From NCBI GenBank assembly GCA_021821705.1, contig JAKACE010000074.1:1-7783 (forward strand): a DNA stretch of 7,783 nucleotides, written 5' to 3'. The position numbers and the translations under genes were made by a program. Source of the stretch: Actinomycetes bacterium. Lineage in GTDB: Bacteria; Actinomycetota; Acidimicrobiia; Acidimicrobiales; Palsa-688. A model generated the notes under the pieces. The model saw only the letters and a list, made by a program, of their open reading frames with translations, did not search any database and had not been told where the DNA came from. Below, one piece after another: positions 1 through 5,576 of this stretch (positions are counted from its first letter, which is position 1; the number at the start of each line of letters is the position of its first letter).

Positions 1-100
1 CCAGGAAACCGTCACGCTCCAGGTAGGCCCGTACGACCTCCCGCACCGATGGGTCGTCGTCGACCACGACCGCCCTGTTGTTCAGTTCGAGCTCGCTCAT
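1..100 (-). CDS. Response regulator, N-terminal receiver fragment (partial)
   Basis: Only the first 33 codons are present; the rest lies beyond the left edge. The translation begins MSELELNNRAVVVDDD and continues PSVREVVRAYLERDGF. This is the beta1-alpha1 start of a CheY-like receiver domain: a hydrophobic strand, then the acidic DDD cluster that binds Mg2+ beside the phospho-acceptor Asp (which would lie further in, outside the window). Such proteins are phosphorylated by a partner histidine kinase and usually act on transcription. The output domain is not visible, so the subfamily (OmpR, NarL or other) cannot be named. The ATG is the natural start because the receiver core begins about ten residues in. 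The sequence before it, GGTAAGG, is only a weak ribosome-binding site. The gene lies 56 bp downstream of the SHOCT gene on the same strand, so co-transcription is likely. Confidence 0.85.
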   Translation of the reverse strand, partial: MSELELNNRAVVVDDDPSVREVVRAYLERDGFL

Positions 101-156
101 GGCGCCTTACCCGAAGGGCCTTGGACCGGCTGAGCGGTGCGCCCGCACACCCGAGC

Positions 157-432
157 TCATCGTTCGCCGCCGATCGGGGCTGCCGGCCCAGGGCTGCCGC
201 CCGTCCTGATCAGCTCACGCGCCTGGCGGTACTGGTCCTGGTCTATCTCGCCCCGAGCCAGGCGCTCGTCCAGGATGCTGAGGGCGTCAGGCCTGCCAAC
301 GGGCCGCTGCGGCCCGCGGGCGCCCCGCGCCACAGCGTAGATGCCCCAGGCGACCAGGCCCCAGAAGGCCAGCATCACGACCAGCCCGAGCGCACCCTGC
401 CACCAGCCCCATTGCCCCCCGTACCAGAACAT
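157..432 (-). CDS. Small SHOCT-domain membrane protein
   Basis: A 91-residue protein. The start MFWYGGQWGWWQG is Trp/Gly-rich and leads into one membrane helix (about residues 12-35). A short basic linker follows, then a SHOCT motif near residues 50-75 (ALSILDERLARGEIDQDQYR plus QARELI). SHOCT is a short C-terminal motif thought to mediate oligomerisation. Small one-helix proteins of this type are common in actinobacteria, often near metal or two-component genes, but their role is unknown. The frame stays open up to a GTG at 444, but AGGAGG (444-449) overlaps that codon and cannot serve it. The same AGGAGG lies 8 nt before GTG 435 and 11 nt before ATG 432, so one of these two is the real start. 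The receiver gene follows on the same strand. The CsoR-like dyad lies 66-80 bp upstream, in the promoter region. Confidence 0.8.
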   Translation of the reverse strand: MFWYGGQWGWWQGALGLVVMLAFWGLVAWGIYAVARGARGPQRPVGRPDALSILDERLARGEIDQDQYRQARELIRTGGSPGPAAPIGGER

Positions 433-497
433 CACCTCGGCCACCTCCTCGTGCGCCCGGGAACGACCGGCCGCCTACGCCCAGGATGAGGTTTGGG

Positions 498-512
498 TAC
501 CCCTGGGGGGTA
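498..512. promoter_or_regulatory. CsoR/RcnR/CstR-type operator candidate
   Basis: The sequence TACCCCTGGGGGGTA is a near-perfect dyad with TACCC/GGGTA half-sites around a G/C-rich centre. This pattern is typical of operators for CsoR-family repressors that sense copper, nickel/cobalt or persulfide. It lies in the divergent region, about 66 bp before the SHOCT start and about 203 bp before the doxX start. It could therefore control either side, with the SHOCT promoter closer. No CsoR gene is in the window, so the regulator is inferred. Confidence 0.45.
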
Positions 513-558
513 GAGCCATAGGGCCCGATAGGGCGGCAACGCATGGCCCTACCCCCCA
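504..558. repeat. 16-bp inverted repeat, one mismatch, 23-nt spacer
   Basis: The left arm 504-519 (TGGGGGGTAGAGCCAT) and the right arm 543-558 (ATGGCCCTACCCCCCA) pair at 15 of 16 positions. The spacer carries ATAGGGC at 528-534, repeating 518-524 at a 10-bp period. The left arm shares the GGGGGGTA half of the CsoR-like dyad, and the right arm brings a second TACCCCCC, so the pair could be two linked operator sites or a stem in a leader RNA. The remaining divergent DNA (about 560-700) shows no coding sequence; no clear promoter hexamers could be assigned. Confidence 0.6.
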
Positions 559-715
559 TTCCTATGCCCGGGGCACGATGGCAGCGAACGGTAATTGGGC
601 CGTTGGCCAGTTGGACCGGGGCAGACGGACCTAACGCCGGTGCTCAGGAACACCACAACTCGAGCCTCCCAGAGAGGCCGACAGGGCTTTTCCGGCCCAG
701 GAAAGAAGGCCGCAA

Positions 716-1366
716 ATGTCTACTCCCAGAGATGGCAATGCAAGTCGGTGCGTATCGCCCTGGCCGATGTGCGCCCTCAGGGTCGTCTTCGGCCTGATCT
801 GGGCCGTGGACGCGGTCCTCAAATGGCTCCCGGGCTTCCGGGCCAGCTACATGTCGACCATCATGGGCATCGCTCAAGGCCAACCCGGCTGGCTCAGGCC
901 CTGGTTCCGGTTCTGGATAGATCTCCAGCACCCGAGGGCAACCGCCTTCGCCTACCTGGTGGCCGTACTGGAGACGCTCATTGCGCTGGCATTGATCCTG
1001 GGACTGGCCAGGAAGCTCACATATGCCTCGGCGGCGGTGTTCTCGTTGCTCATATGGGCGACGGCCGAAGGTTTCGGAGGCCCTTACACCTCGGGCGCCT
1101 CGGACATCGGGACAGCAGTCATATACGCCGTCGTGTTCGCAGGCCTTCTCGCCCTTGGCTACTACGTGGGCCCGTCGCCCTACAGCCTGGATTACTACTT
1201 GGAGCAGCGCTACTCGTGGTGGTGGCGCCGGGCCGAGGTGCGCCGTCCACAGCCCGGCCGCGTCTTGGTCGCAGGTCCTGGACGCGGCGTCGAGCCGGTG
1301 CTGATCGGCCCAGCCCTTGCCGAGCTGCCCATGGCCCACCAGCACGCCCAGCAGCGCCAGGTATGA
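716..1366 (+). CDS. DoxX-family membrane protein
   Basis: A 216-residue integral membrane protein. The stretch LRVVFGLIWAVDAVLKWLPG (residues 21-40) is the typical first helix of DoxX proteins. An extracytoplasmic loop follows (residues 42-75), then helices at about 77-97, 101-117 and 131-150, and the aromatic end SLDYYLEQRYSWWW (157-170). DoxX/DoxD proteins are linked to quinone-dependent oxidation of sulfur compounds; in Mycobacterium tuberculosis a DoxX protein is reported in a membrane oxidoreductase complex tied to thiol balance. Two cysteines, C12 and C19, precede the first helix. ATG 716 follows GAAGG (705-709) at 6 nt, a fair ribosome-binding site. The last 45 residues are Pro/Arg-rich and do not look like the family, so they may be a lineage extension. 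The gene sits 93 bp upstream of the CcdA-like gene and probably opens its operon. The family call is firm; the substrate is unknown. Confidence 0.88.
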   Translation: MSTPRDGNASRCVSPWPMCALRVVFGLIWAVDAVLKWLPGFRASYMSTIMGIAQGQPGWLRPWFRFWIDLQHPRATAFAYLVAVLETLIALALILGLARKLTYASAAVFSLLIWATAEGFGGPYTSGASDIGTAVIYAVVFAGLLALGYYVGPSPYSLDYYLEQRYSWWWRRAEVRRPQPGRVLVAGPGRGVEPVLIGPALAELPMAHQHAQQRQV

Positions 1367-1459
1367 ACCCGGGAGCTTCGTGGTCCAAGTGACCCCGGCT
1401 TGTCGAGCCCCTGGCTCGCTGCACCACCACCCACCGGCACATAGGAGCTAGCAAGCCAG

Positions 1460-2509
1460 ATGTCTCAGCTTCTCCAGGGCACCACCGTCATCGCCGCCTT
1501 CCTCGCAGGCATGGTGGCCCTTTTCGCTCCCTGCTGCATCTCGGTGATGCTGCCCGCCTACCTGGCGACCGGCGTGCACCGCCGCAGCGCTCTGGTGGCG
1601 ATGACGTTCATTTTCGCCGCCGGCGTGGCTACTGTCATCGTGCCGATCGCATTTGGCGTCACCGCTGTCAGCCGGCTGATAAACGAGTACCACCCGATCA
1701 TCTATACGGTGATGGCGCTCGGGATGGCGGTGATGGGTGTCTTCATGCTCCTTGGGCGCAACCTGTCACTGCCTATGGTGGGAATGCGGGCGCGGCCCGC
1801 AGGCGGCACGGGGAGGGCCTACGTCCTCGGGGTGTTCTCGGGGATTGCCACGGCGTGCTGCGCCCCCGTGCTTGCGGGCGCGATCATCCTCGCCGGGGCC
1901 AGTGCCAGCTTCGTCACCTCCCTCGGGGTCTCGGTGGCCTACGTGTTCGGCATGGTGGCGCCGCTTTTTGTCGTGGCGCTGGCCTGGGACGGCCGCAAGC
2001 TCGGCCAGACAAGATGGCTCCGTGCCAGAGCAGTGAGGCTGCCGGTCGCCGGTCACAGCCGTTATGTGCCGGTTACGAGCCTGGTGGGGGGCTTGCTGCT
2101 CATCGCCATGGCGGTCATCACCGGGGTCACAGCCGTCACGGGCCCGTCCAGCCCGACCAGCGGCTGGCAGTTGCGCATGGTCACAGGCTTGCAGCACGCC
2201 GCCCACGTGCTCACGACCTTGGCGGGCCACGTGCCCGGTTGGGCTACGGCACTGACATTGGCGGCTTTGCTGGCACTGCTGGCTATCGTCGCCGTCCACC
2301 AGGCGGCCGGGCCGGCAGAGCACGCCGGGCCCGAGGGCGACAACGAAGGGCCCGGTCCCCTAGGTGAGCACGAGCCCGAGGAGGAGCCACGGGCGCTCAC
2401 GCCCGTCGCCCAGCACTGTTGCCCCGACGACGAAGCTCCGGCGGAGCCGCCCTACCAGCGCCCGACGACCTCGGCCGGCGCGCCAAACCCCGGTTTGCAA
2501 GGAGGATGA
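1460..2509 (+). CDS. CcdA/DsbD-like transmembrane thiol carrier with three Cys-Cys pairs
   Basis: A 349-residue protein with about six CcdA-type helices (about 8-30, 44-70, 79-99, 119-147, 152-176, 203-227), a further helix (262-282) and a hydrophilic acidic tail. CcdA/DsbD membrane domains pass electrons from cytoplasmic thioredoxin to proteins outside the membrane, using one cysteine in helix 1 and one in helix 4. Here those places hold adjacent pairs: APCCISVMLP (C25, C26) and GIATACCAPV (C133, C134). A third pair lies in the tail (HCC, C320, C321). There are no other cysteines. The internal repeat (PCC...P, then CCAPV) supports the family. The start follows AGGAG (1444-1448) at 11 nt. The redoxin starts 3 nt after the stop, which fits a partner role. 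The tail beyond residue 283 is Pro/Glu-rich and unusual for CcdA. Metal transport is an alternative, since paired membrane cysteines also occur in mercury transporters. Confidence 0.88.
   Translation: MSQLLQGTTVIAAFLAGMVALFAPCCISVMLPAYLATGVHRRSALVAMTFIFAAGVATVIVPIAFGVTAVSRLINEYHPIIYTVMALGMAVMGVFMLLGRNLSLPMVGMRARPAGGTGRAYVLGVFSGIATACCAPVLAGAIILAGASASFVTSLGVSVAYVFGMVAPLFVVALAWDGRKLGQTRWLRARAVRLPVAGHSRYVPVTSLVGGLLLIAMAVITGVTAVTGPSSPTSGWQLRMVTGLQHAAHVLTTLAGHVPGWATALTLAALLALLAIVAVHQAAGPAEHAGPEGDNEGPGPLGEHEPEEEPRALTPVAQHCCPDDEAPAEPPYQRPTTSAGAPNPGLQGG
2499..2505 (+). promoter_or_regulatory. Strong ribosome-binding site of the redoxin gene
   Basis: AAGGAGG lies 7 nt before ATG 2513 and inside the last codons of the CcdA-like gene, whose TGA is at 2507-2509. 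This fixes the redoxin start and indicates translational coupling. Confidence 0.8.
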
Positions 2510-2512
2510 ACG

Positions 2513-3265
2513 ATGTCGACAAAGGTCCCACCCCGCCCGAAGCCGGGCGCACCACGGCCACCACGGCCGTCGGCGGCGCAGGCCTCGATGGCACAGCGCG
2601 CCAACGCAGGCGGCTCTGCGAGGCGGCGGGCGGCGCAGGCGCGCCGGGCGCGCCAGCAGAAGATCTGGCTAGTCAGCGGGGTCGTAGTTGTCGCCGCCGT
2701 GATAGGCCTCTACATCGCCACCAACGGAGGGGCGAAACAGGGCAGCGGCTCTTACCCCTACGCCGTCGGCCGGCCCGGGCCCGGCCAGGAGGCGCCCGAT
2801 TTCACCCTGGCGTCGACGACCGGGGGCAACTGGAGCCTGGCCGCCCAGCGGGGCAAGACGGTGCTGCTGTTCTTCCAAGAGGGCGTCGACTGCGAACCGT
2901 GCTGGACGCAGATAAAGGACATGGAGTCGAACTGGGGGAGCTTCCGGGCCCTCGGGATAGACGAGATGGTGAGCATCACCACCGACCCCCTGTACGCCCT
3001 GGAGCAAAAAGTCGCAGACGAAGGGATCACGACACCCCTGTTGGCTGACCCCGATGCGTCGGCCTCGGCTGAGTACGCGATGACCTCCTATGCGATGGCC
3101 GGCATGACCGACCAGGACGGGCACAGCTTCGTGGTCGTCGGGCCGAACGGCGTGATCAAATGGCGTGCCGACTACGGCGGGGCGCCCAACTACACGATGT
3201 TCGTGCCGGACTCGGACCTGGTGGCCCAGATGAAGTCGGGTGGTCGGGCTGGGCAGGCCCTGTGA
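2513..3265 (+). CDS. Membrane-anchored redoxin (AhpC/TSA-type, thioredoxin fold)
   Basis: A 250-residue protein. Residues 1-50 are a Pro/Ala/Arg-rich, strongly basic cytoplasmic tail. Residues 51-69 (IWLVSGVVVVAAVIGLYIA) form one signal-anchor helix, which places the rest outside the membrane. The redoxin domain runs from about 90 to 240: APDFTL (94-99) is the usual entry strand, FFQEGVDCEPCWTQ (120-133) carries the CxxC pair C127/C130, and VVVGPNGVIKWR (207-218) is the late strand and turn. These are the only cysteines. A thiol-disulfide reductase or peroxidase of the ResA/TlpA/peroxiredoxin type is expected, kept reduced by the CcdA-like protein upstream. No obvious cis-proline of the TlpA type stands before the late strand, so it leans toward the AhpC/BCP group. 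The TGA overlaps the GTG of the next gene. Confidence 0.9.
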   Translation: MSTKVPPRPKPGAPRPPRPSAAQASMAQRANAGGSARRRAAQARRARQQKIWLVSGVVVVAAVIGLYIATNGGAKQGSGSYPYAVGRPGPGQEAPDFTLASTTGGNWSLAAQRGKTVLLFFQEGVDCEPCWTQIKDMESNWGSFRALGIDEMVSITTDPLYALEQKVADEGITTPLLADPDASASAEYAMTSYAMAGMTDQDGHSFVVVGPNGVIKWRADYGGAPNYTMFVPDSDLVAQMKSGGRAGQAL

Positions 3266-3675
3266 GCGCAGCGCGCATCACCCTGATCACGGCTCCTCAC
3301 TGCGAGCTGTGCCAGCACGCCAAGGAGGTACTGGCCCGTGTCGGGGCGGACTACGACATCGAGGTCTCGGTGCTCTCCGACGAGAGCGAACGAGGCAGTG
3401 CGCTCATGATGGAGCACCTCGTTGCCTTCCCGCCCGGGGTACTGCTCGACGAGAAGTTGTTCTCTTACGGGCGCCTGTCGGAACGAAAGCTCCGCCGTCA
3501 GCTCGACAAGACGGGTGCCGCCCGCCCCCGGCCGAAGGGCGGTCGCACGCCGCTCACCCCGGCGACCGCCTCGACGTCGACGGGGCTCGGGGTGGTAACG
3601 ACCAACCTTGGCGGGGTGCCGCCAGGTCGTCCCCGGGACCAAACTGTCCCACCTACCTCAGTGCCGCGGCCGTGA
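3262..3675 (+). CDS. Small thioredoxin/glutaredoxin-fold protein (CELC)
   Basis: A 137-residue cytoplasmic protein without a signal peptide. ARITLITAPHCELC (4-17) is the first strand followed by the CxxC active site (C14, C17). AFPPGVLLDEKLFSYGRLSE (55-74) contains the cis-proline loop and the last strands of a compact glutaredoxin-like fold, which ends near residue 82. The remaining 55 residues are Pro/Thr/Gly-rich, look disordered and are not part of the fold. The frame is open upstream, but the fold begins at once after GTG 3262, which overlaps the redoxin stop (GTGA), so this coupled start is chosen. Likely role: cytoplasmic electron donor to, or acceptor from, the CcdA-like protein. The 3' end overlaps the convergent phosphotransferase gene by 23 bp. 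Confidence 0.82.
   Translation: MSAARITLITAPHCELCQHAKEVLARVGADYDIEVSVLSDESERGSALMMEHLVAFPPGVLLDEKLFSYGRLSERKLRRQLDKTGAARPRPKGGRTPLTPATASTSTGLGVVTTNLGGVPPGRPRDQTVPPTSVPRP
3635..3650. terminator. Possible hairpin at the convergent gene ends
   Basis: GGGAC (3635-3639) and GTCCC (3646-3650) form a perfect 5-bp stem with a 6-nt loop, 3 nt past the stop codon of the leftward phosphotransferase gene. A second small stem, GGCGG/CCGCC, is at 3610-3623. There is no T-run on either side, so intrinsic termination is only possible, not shown. Confidence 0.25.
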
Positions 3676-4600
3676 TCATGGCCGACCGAAGCCATTTGGC
3701 TCCCAGCGCCGGGTTCCCCGCCGACGCCGCCCACAGGCCTCCCTGCACGTCGCGGGCGACGCCCCAGGCGGCGATCCGCTGCGCAGGCAGGTCTAGTTCT
3801 CCGGCCAACCAGTCGATGCGCGCCAGCACGACACGTCCGGCGTCGCCGAGCCGGAACGGCCAGTCGAGTTGGGCCACGAGCGACCACGGGTCGTAGGCAG
3901 GGTCGCCGACCATGGGCTTCGGGTCGATCGCCAGATAGGGCGCACGACCGGCGGCGAGGACATTGCCGGGGTTGAAGTCACCGTGCACGACGACCTGGCG
4001 CTCGGCAGAGCCGGGCAGCGAGCGGAGCAGTTCGATGCCGGTCCTGAGGACGGCCGGGTCAGTTCCGAGGGCCACGAGGGCAGCGCCGTGTGCCTCCAAC
4101 CGCCGATCCGCCTCGTCGGCCCACTGGTTGCAGACAGCCGCCATCGTGTCGAAATGCGGCCCGTCGGTTGGCGGGGCGCCCTTGCCCCACAGGGCGTTCA
4201 ACAGCTCGGCACCAATCGCCAGCCCGCGCCCGCTCGGTAGTCCGGCGTCTCGCAGCGGCGTGCCGGGCCGGCACCGCTCGAGCAGCATCGTCCAGGTGCC
4301 GGGATTTTCGGCCAGTAGCCGGACCGAGCCGGAGCCATCCCACCAGCGCAGCGCCACGGCCTCGGTTCTGGCTTCGGAGTGTGGCCAGCTGACCTTGAGA
4401 ACGGCATCGCCCCTGGCGGAGCGAACCGGCGCTACCCAGCCGCAGACGCCCCCGTCGTAGGGCACGCCCGCGATCACGAGCTTCCAGTCCCGACAGGCTT
4501 GCTCGACAAGGTCCGGCAGGCGATCAAGCCAGTTGAGGCCCTCGGCGGAGGTTTCCCGGGCCTTGCGGAGCCAGGGGTGAATGATCACCGAGCCGCCCAC
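3653..4600 (-). CDS. Aminoglycoside phosphotransferase, APH(6)/streptomycin kinase-like
   Basis: A 315-residue kinase-fold protein. AVLKVSWPH (66-74) holds the likely ATP-binding Lys69, followed by Glu80. The run around DGSGSVRLL (88-96) and LLERCRPGTPL (106-116) matches the APH(6) family closely. VVHGDFNPGN (204-213) is the catalytic loop, with Asp208 as base and Asn213 for Mg2+. IDPKPMVGDPAYDP (225-238) supplies the metal-binding Asp226, replacing DFG. APH(6) enzymes phosphorylate streptomycin at the 6-hydroxyl, but many chromosomal relatives have unknown substrates, so resistance is not proven. An in-frame TAG lies upstream, limiting the start to GTG 4600 or GTG 4588. No ribosome-binding site precedes GTG 4600, but a -10-like TAGTCT sits where it would make a leaderless message. 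The gene is 214 bp downstream of the exporter genes on the same strand and seems to have its own promoter. Confidence 0.88.
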   Translation of the reverse strand: MGGSVIIHPWLRKARETSAEGLNWLDRLPDLVEQACRDWKLVIAGVPYDGGVCGWVAPVRSARGDAVLKVSWPHSEARTEAVALRWWDGSGSVRLLAENPGTWTMLLERCRPGTPLRDAGLPSGRGLAIGAELLNALWGKGAPPTDGPHFDTMAAVCNQWADEADRRLEAHGAALVALGTDPAVLRTGIELLRSLPGSAERQVVVHGDFNPGNVLAAGRAPYLAIDPKPMVGDPAYDPWSLVAQLDWPFRLGDAGRVVLARIDWLAGELDLPAQRIAAWGVARDVQGGLWAASAGNPALGAKWLRSAMITAAALR

Positions 4601-4636
4601 GAGCCGAGACTAGACGATGAGTTGCGACGGCTCGTG
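4598..4636. repeat. 9-bp perfect inverted repeat at the phosphotransferase start
   Basis: CACGAGCCG (4598-4606) and CGGCTCGTG (4628-4636) pair perfectly around a 21-nt spacer; arm centres are 30 bp apart, about three helical turns. On the leftward strand one arm covers the expected -35 place and the other covers the GTG start. This looks like an operator. The rest of 4637-4814 shows no supported gene or strong terminator. Confidence 0.5.
4607..4612 (-). promoter_or_regulatory. Putative -10 element for a leaderless phosphotransferase transcript
   Basis: TAGTCT fits the actinobacterial -10 pattern TAnnnT. Six nucleotides separate it from GTG 4600, so transcription would begin at about the start codon. 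This would explain the missing ribosome-binding site. No convincing -35 hexamer is seen. Confidence 0.4.
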
Positions 4637-4814
4637 AGCTGGGCCCGGGGACCACTTTCCCTTCAGCACCGGGCGATCTGGGCCGCATTGAAGCCTCTCC
4701 CCAGAAGAGCCGGCATGCCTGTCGAGCGAGACCCTCGCCCGGTCGTAGTGCATCGTCGAGCGGGCTCGTGCAGCACAGGTCCGTGACGCGCCTGTCCCAG
4801 GCCGCATCATGGCC

Positions 4815-5576
4815 TCAAGCGACAGCGCTGCGGTAGGCCCGGGTCGCCCACGCCAGGGTCAGTGCGCAAAGAGGTGTGAGCACCGCGAACGCGTGCCAGG
4901 TGCCGGCGCTGGCCATGTGGTCCTGAGCAAGCCCGCGCGCCGCCGTCACCAGGTAGTAGAGCGGGTCGAAATGGCCCAGCACCCGGAGCCAGAGCGGCCC
5001 GATGGCAAGTGGCAGCAGGACGCCGCCGAGCAGCAGGACGGGGAGGTTGAGCCCGTTCATGATGGCAGCGAAACCCTGGATCTCTCCCCCGCTCCTGAGC
5101 GCCAGCGACATGGAGAAAGCCGACACCGTGGCGGCCAGCAGTGCCAGCAGCACCCCGAGCACGAGTAGGCCCGGGTGGAGGGCAAACCCGAAGGCGGCAC
5201 CGACCGCCACCAGGATGGCATCGAATACGAACATCGAGGCGACGTTGGCGACGACAGGCCCGGCGAGCAGAGCTACCCGGGCCGTCGGGGTCACCCGCAG
5301 ACGCTCCACCAGGCCTGATTGAAGCTCGAAGATGACGGTGAACCCGGGGCCGATGCCCGAGGAGAACGCAAGCAGGGCCAGGATCCCGGGGAGGAACTCG
5401 TCGAGCACGGCACCGGTCGAGCGGCCTGCCACCCCGGGCAGGCCCCGCAACAGCGGCGTGAAGAGCGCCAGGTACAGCAGGGGGCTCGACAGCCCGACGG
5501 CGACCCACGCCGGGCTGCGCAGTAGCTGGTGGACGTAGCGCCAGGCGAGCAGGCCGGTGTCCCTTGCGAGCTTCAT
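4815..5576 (-). CDS. ABC-2 type transporter permease (DrrB-like)
   Basis: A 253-residue membrane protein with about six helices and a short cytoplasmic N-terminus. Helix 1 is near 22-40, followed by an extracytoplasmic loop, then helices at about 60-82, 101-128, 134-160, 177-195 and 228-246. VERLRVTPTAR (90-100) is the conserved cytoplasmic segment of ABC-2 permeases, and GHFDPLYYLVTAARGL (201-216) is the typical late motif of the DrrB/NodJ group. Together with the ATPase it would form an exporter, probably as a 2+2 assembly, for a drug, lipid or glycolipid; the substrate cannot be read from the sequence. ATG 5576 overlaps the ATPase stop (ATGA) and follows AAAGGGA at a suitable distance. The gene is full length for the family and ends the PadR-ATPase-permease operon. 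Confidence 0.92.
   Translation of the reverse strand: MKLARDTGLLAWRYVHQLLRSPAWVAVGLSSPLLYLALFTPLLRGLPGVAGRSTGAVLDEFLPGILALLAFSSGIGPGFTVIFELQSGLVERLRVTPTARVALLAGPVVANVASMFVFDAILVAVGAAFGFALHPGLLVLGVLLALLAATVSAFSMSLALRSGGEIQGFAAIMNGLNLPVLLLGGVLLPLAIGPLWLRVLGHFDPLYYLVTAARGLAQDHMASAGTWHAFAVLTPLCALTLAWATRAYRSAVA

Noticed and set aside
595..1392. Long open frame (265 codons) in another frame over the doxX gene
   Set aside because: Arg/Pro/Gly-rich translation without any domain; the overlapping DoxX frame has clear helices, family motifs and a ribosome-binding site. High GC keeps alternative frames open.
1404..1418. Small hairpin CGAGCC/GGCTCG between doxX and the CcdA-like gene as a terminator
   Set aside because: Only a 6-bp stem with a 3-nt loop and no T-run; more likely incidental in GC-rich DNA, so the genes may still be co-transcribed.
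4610..4810. Possible small leftward gene between the permease and the phosphotransferase
   Set aside because: 66 codons of low-complexity composition, no ribosome-binding site and no recognisable motif; it overlaps the putative phosphotransferase promoter.
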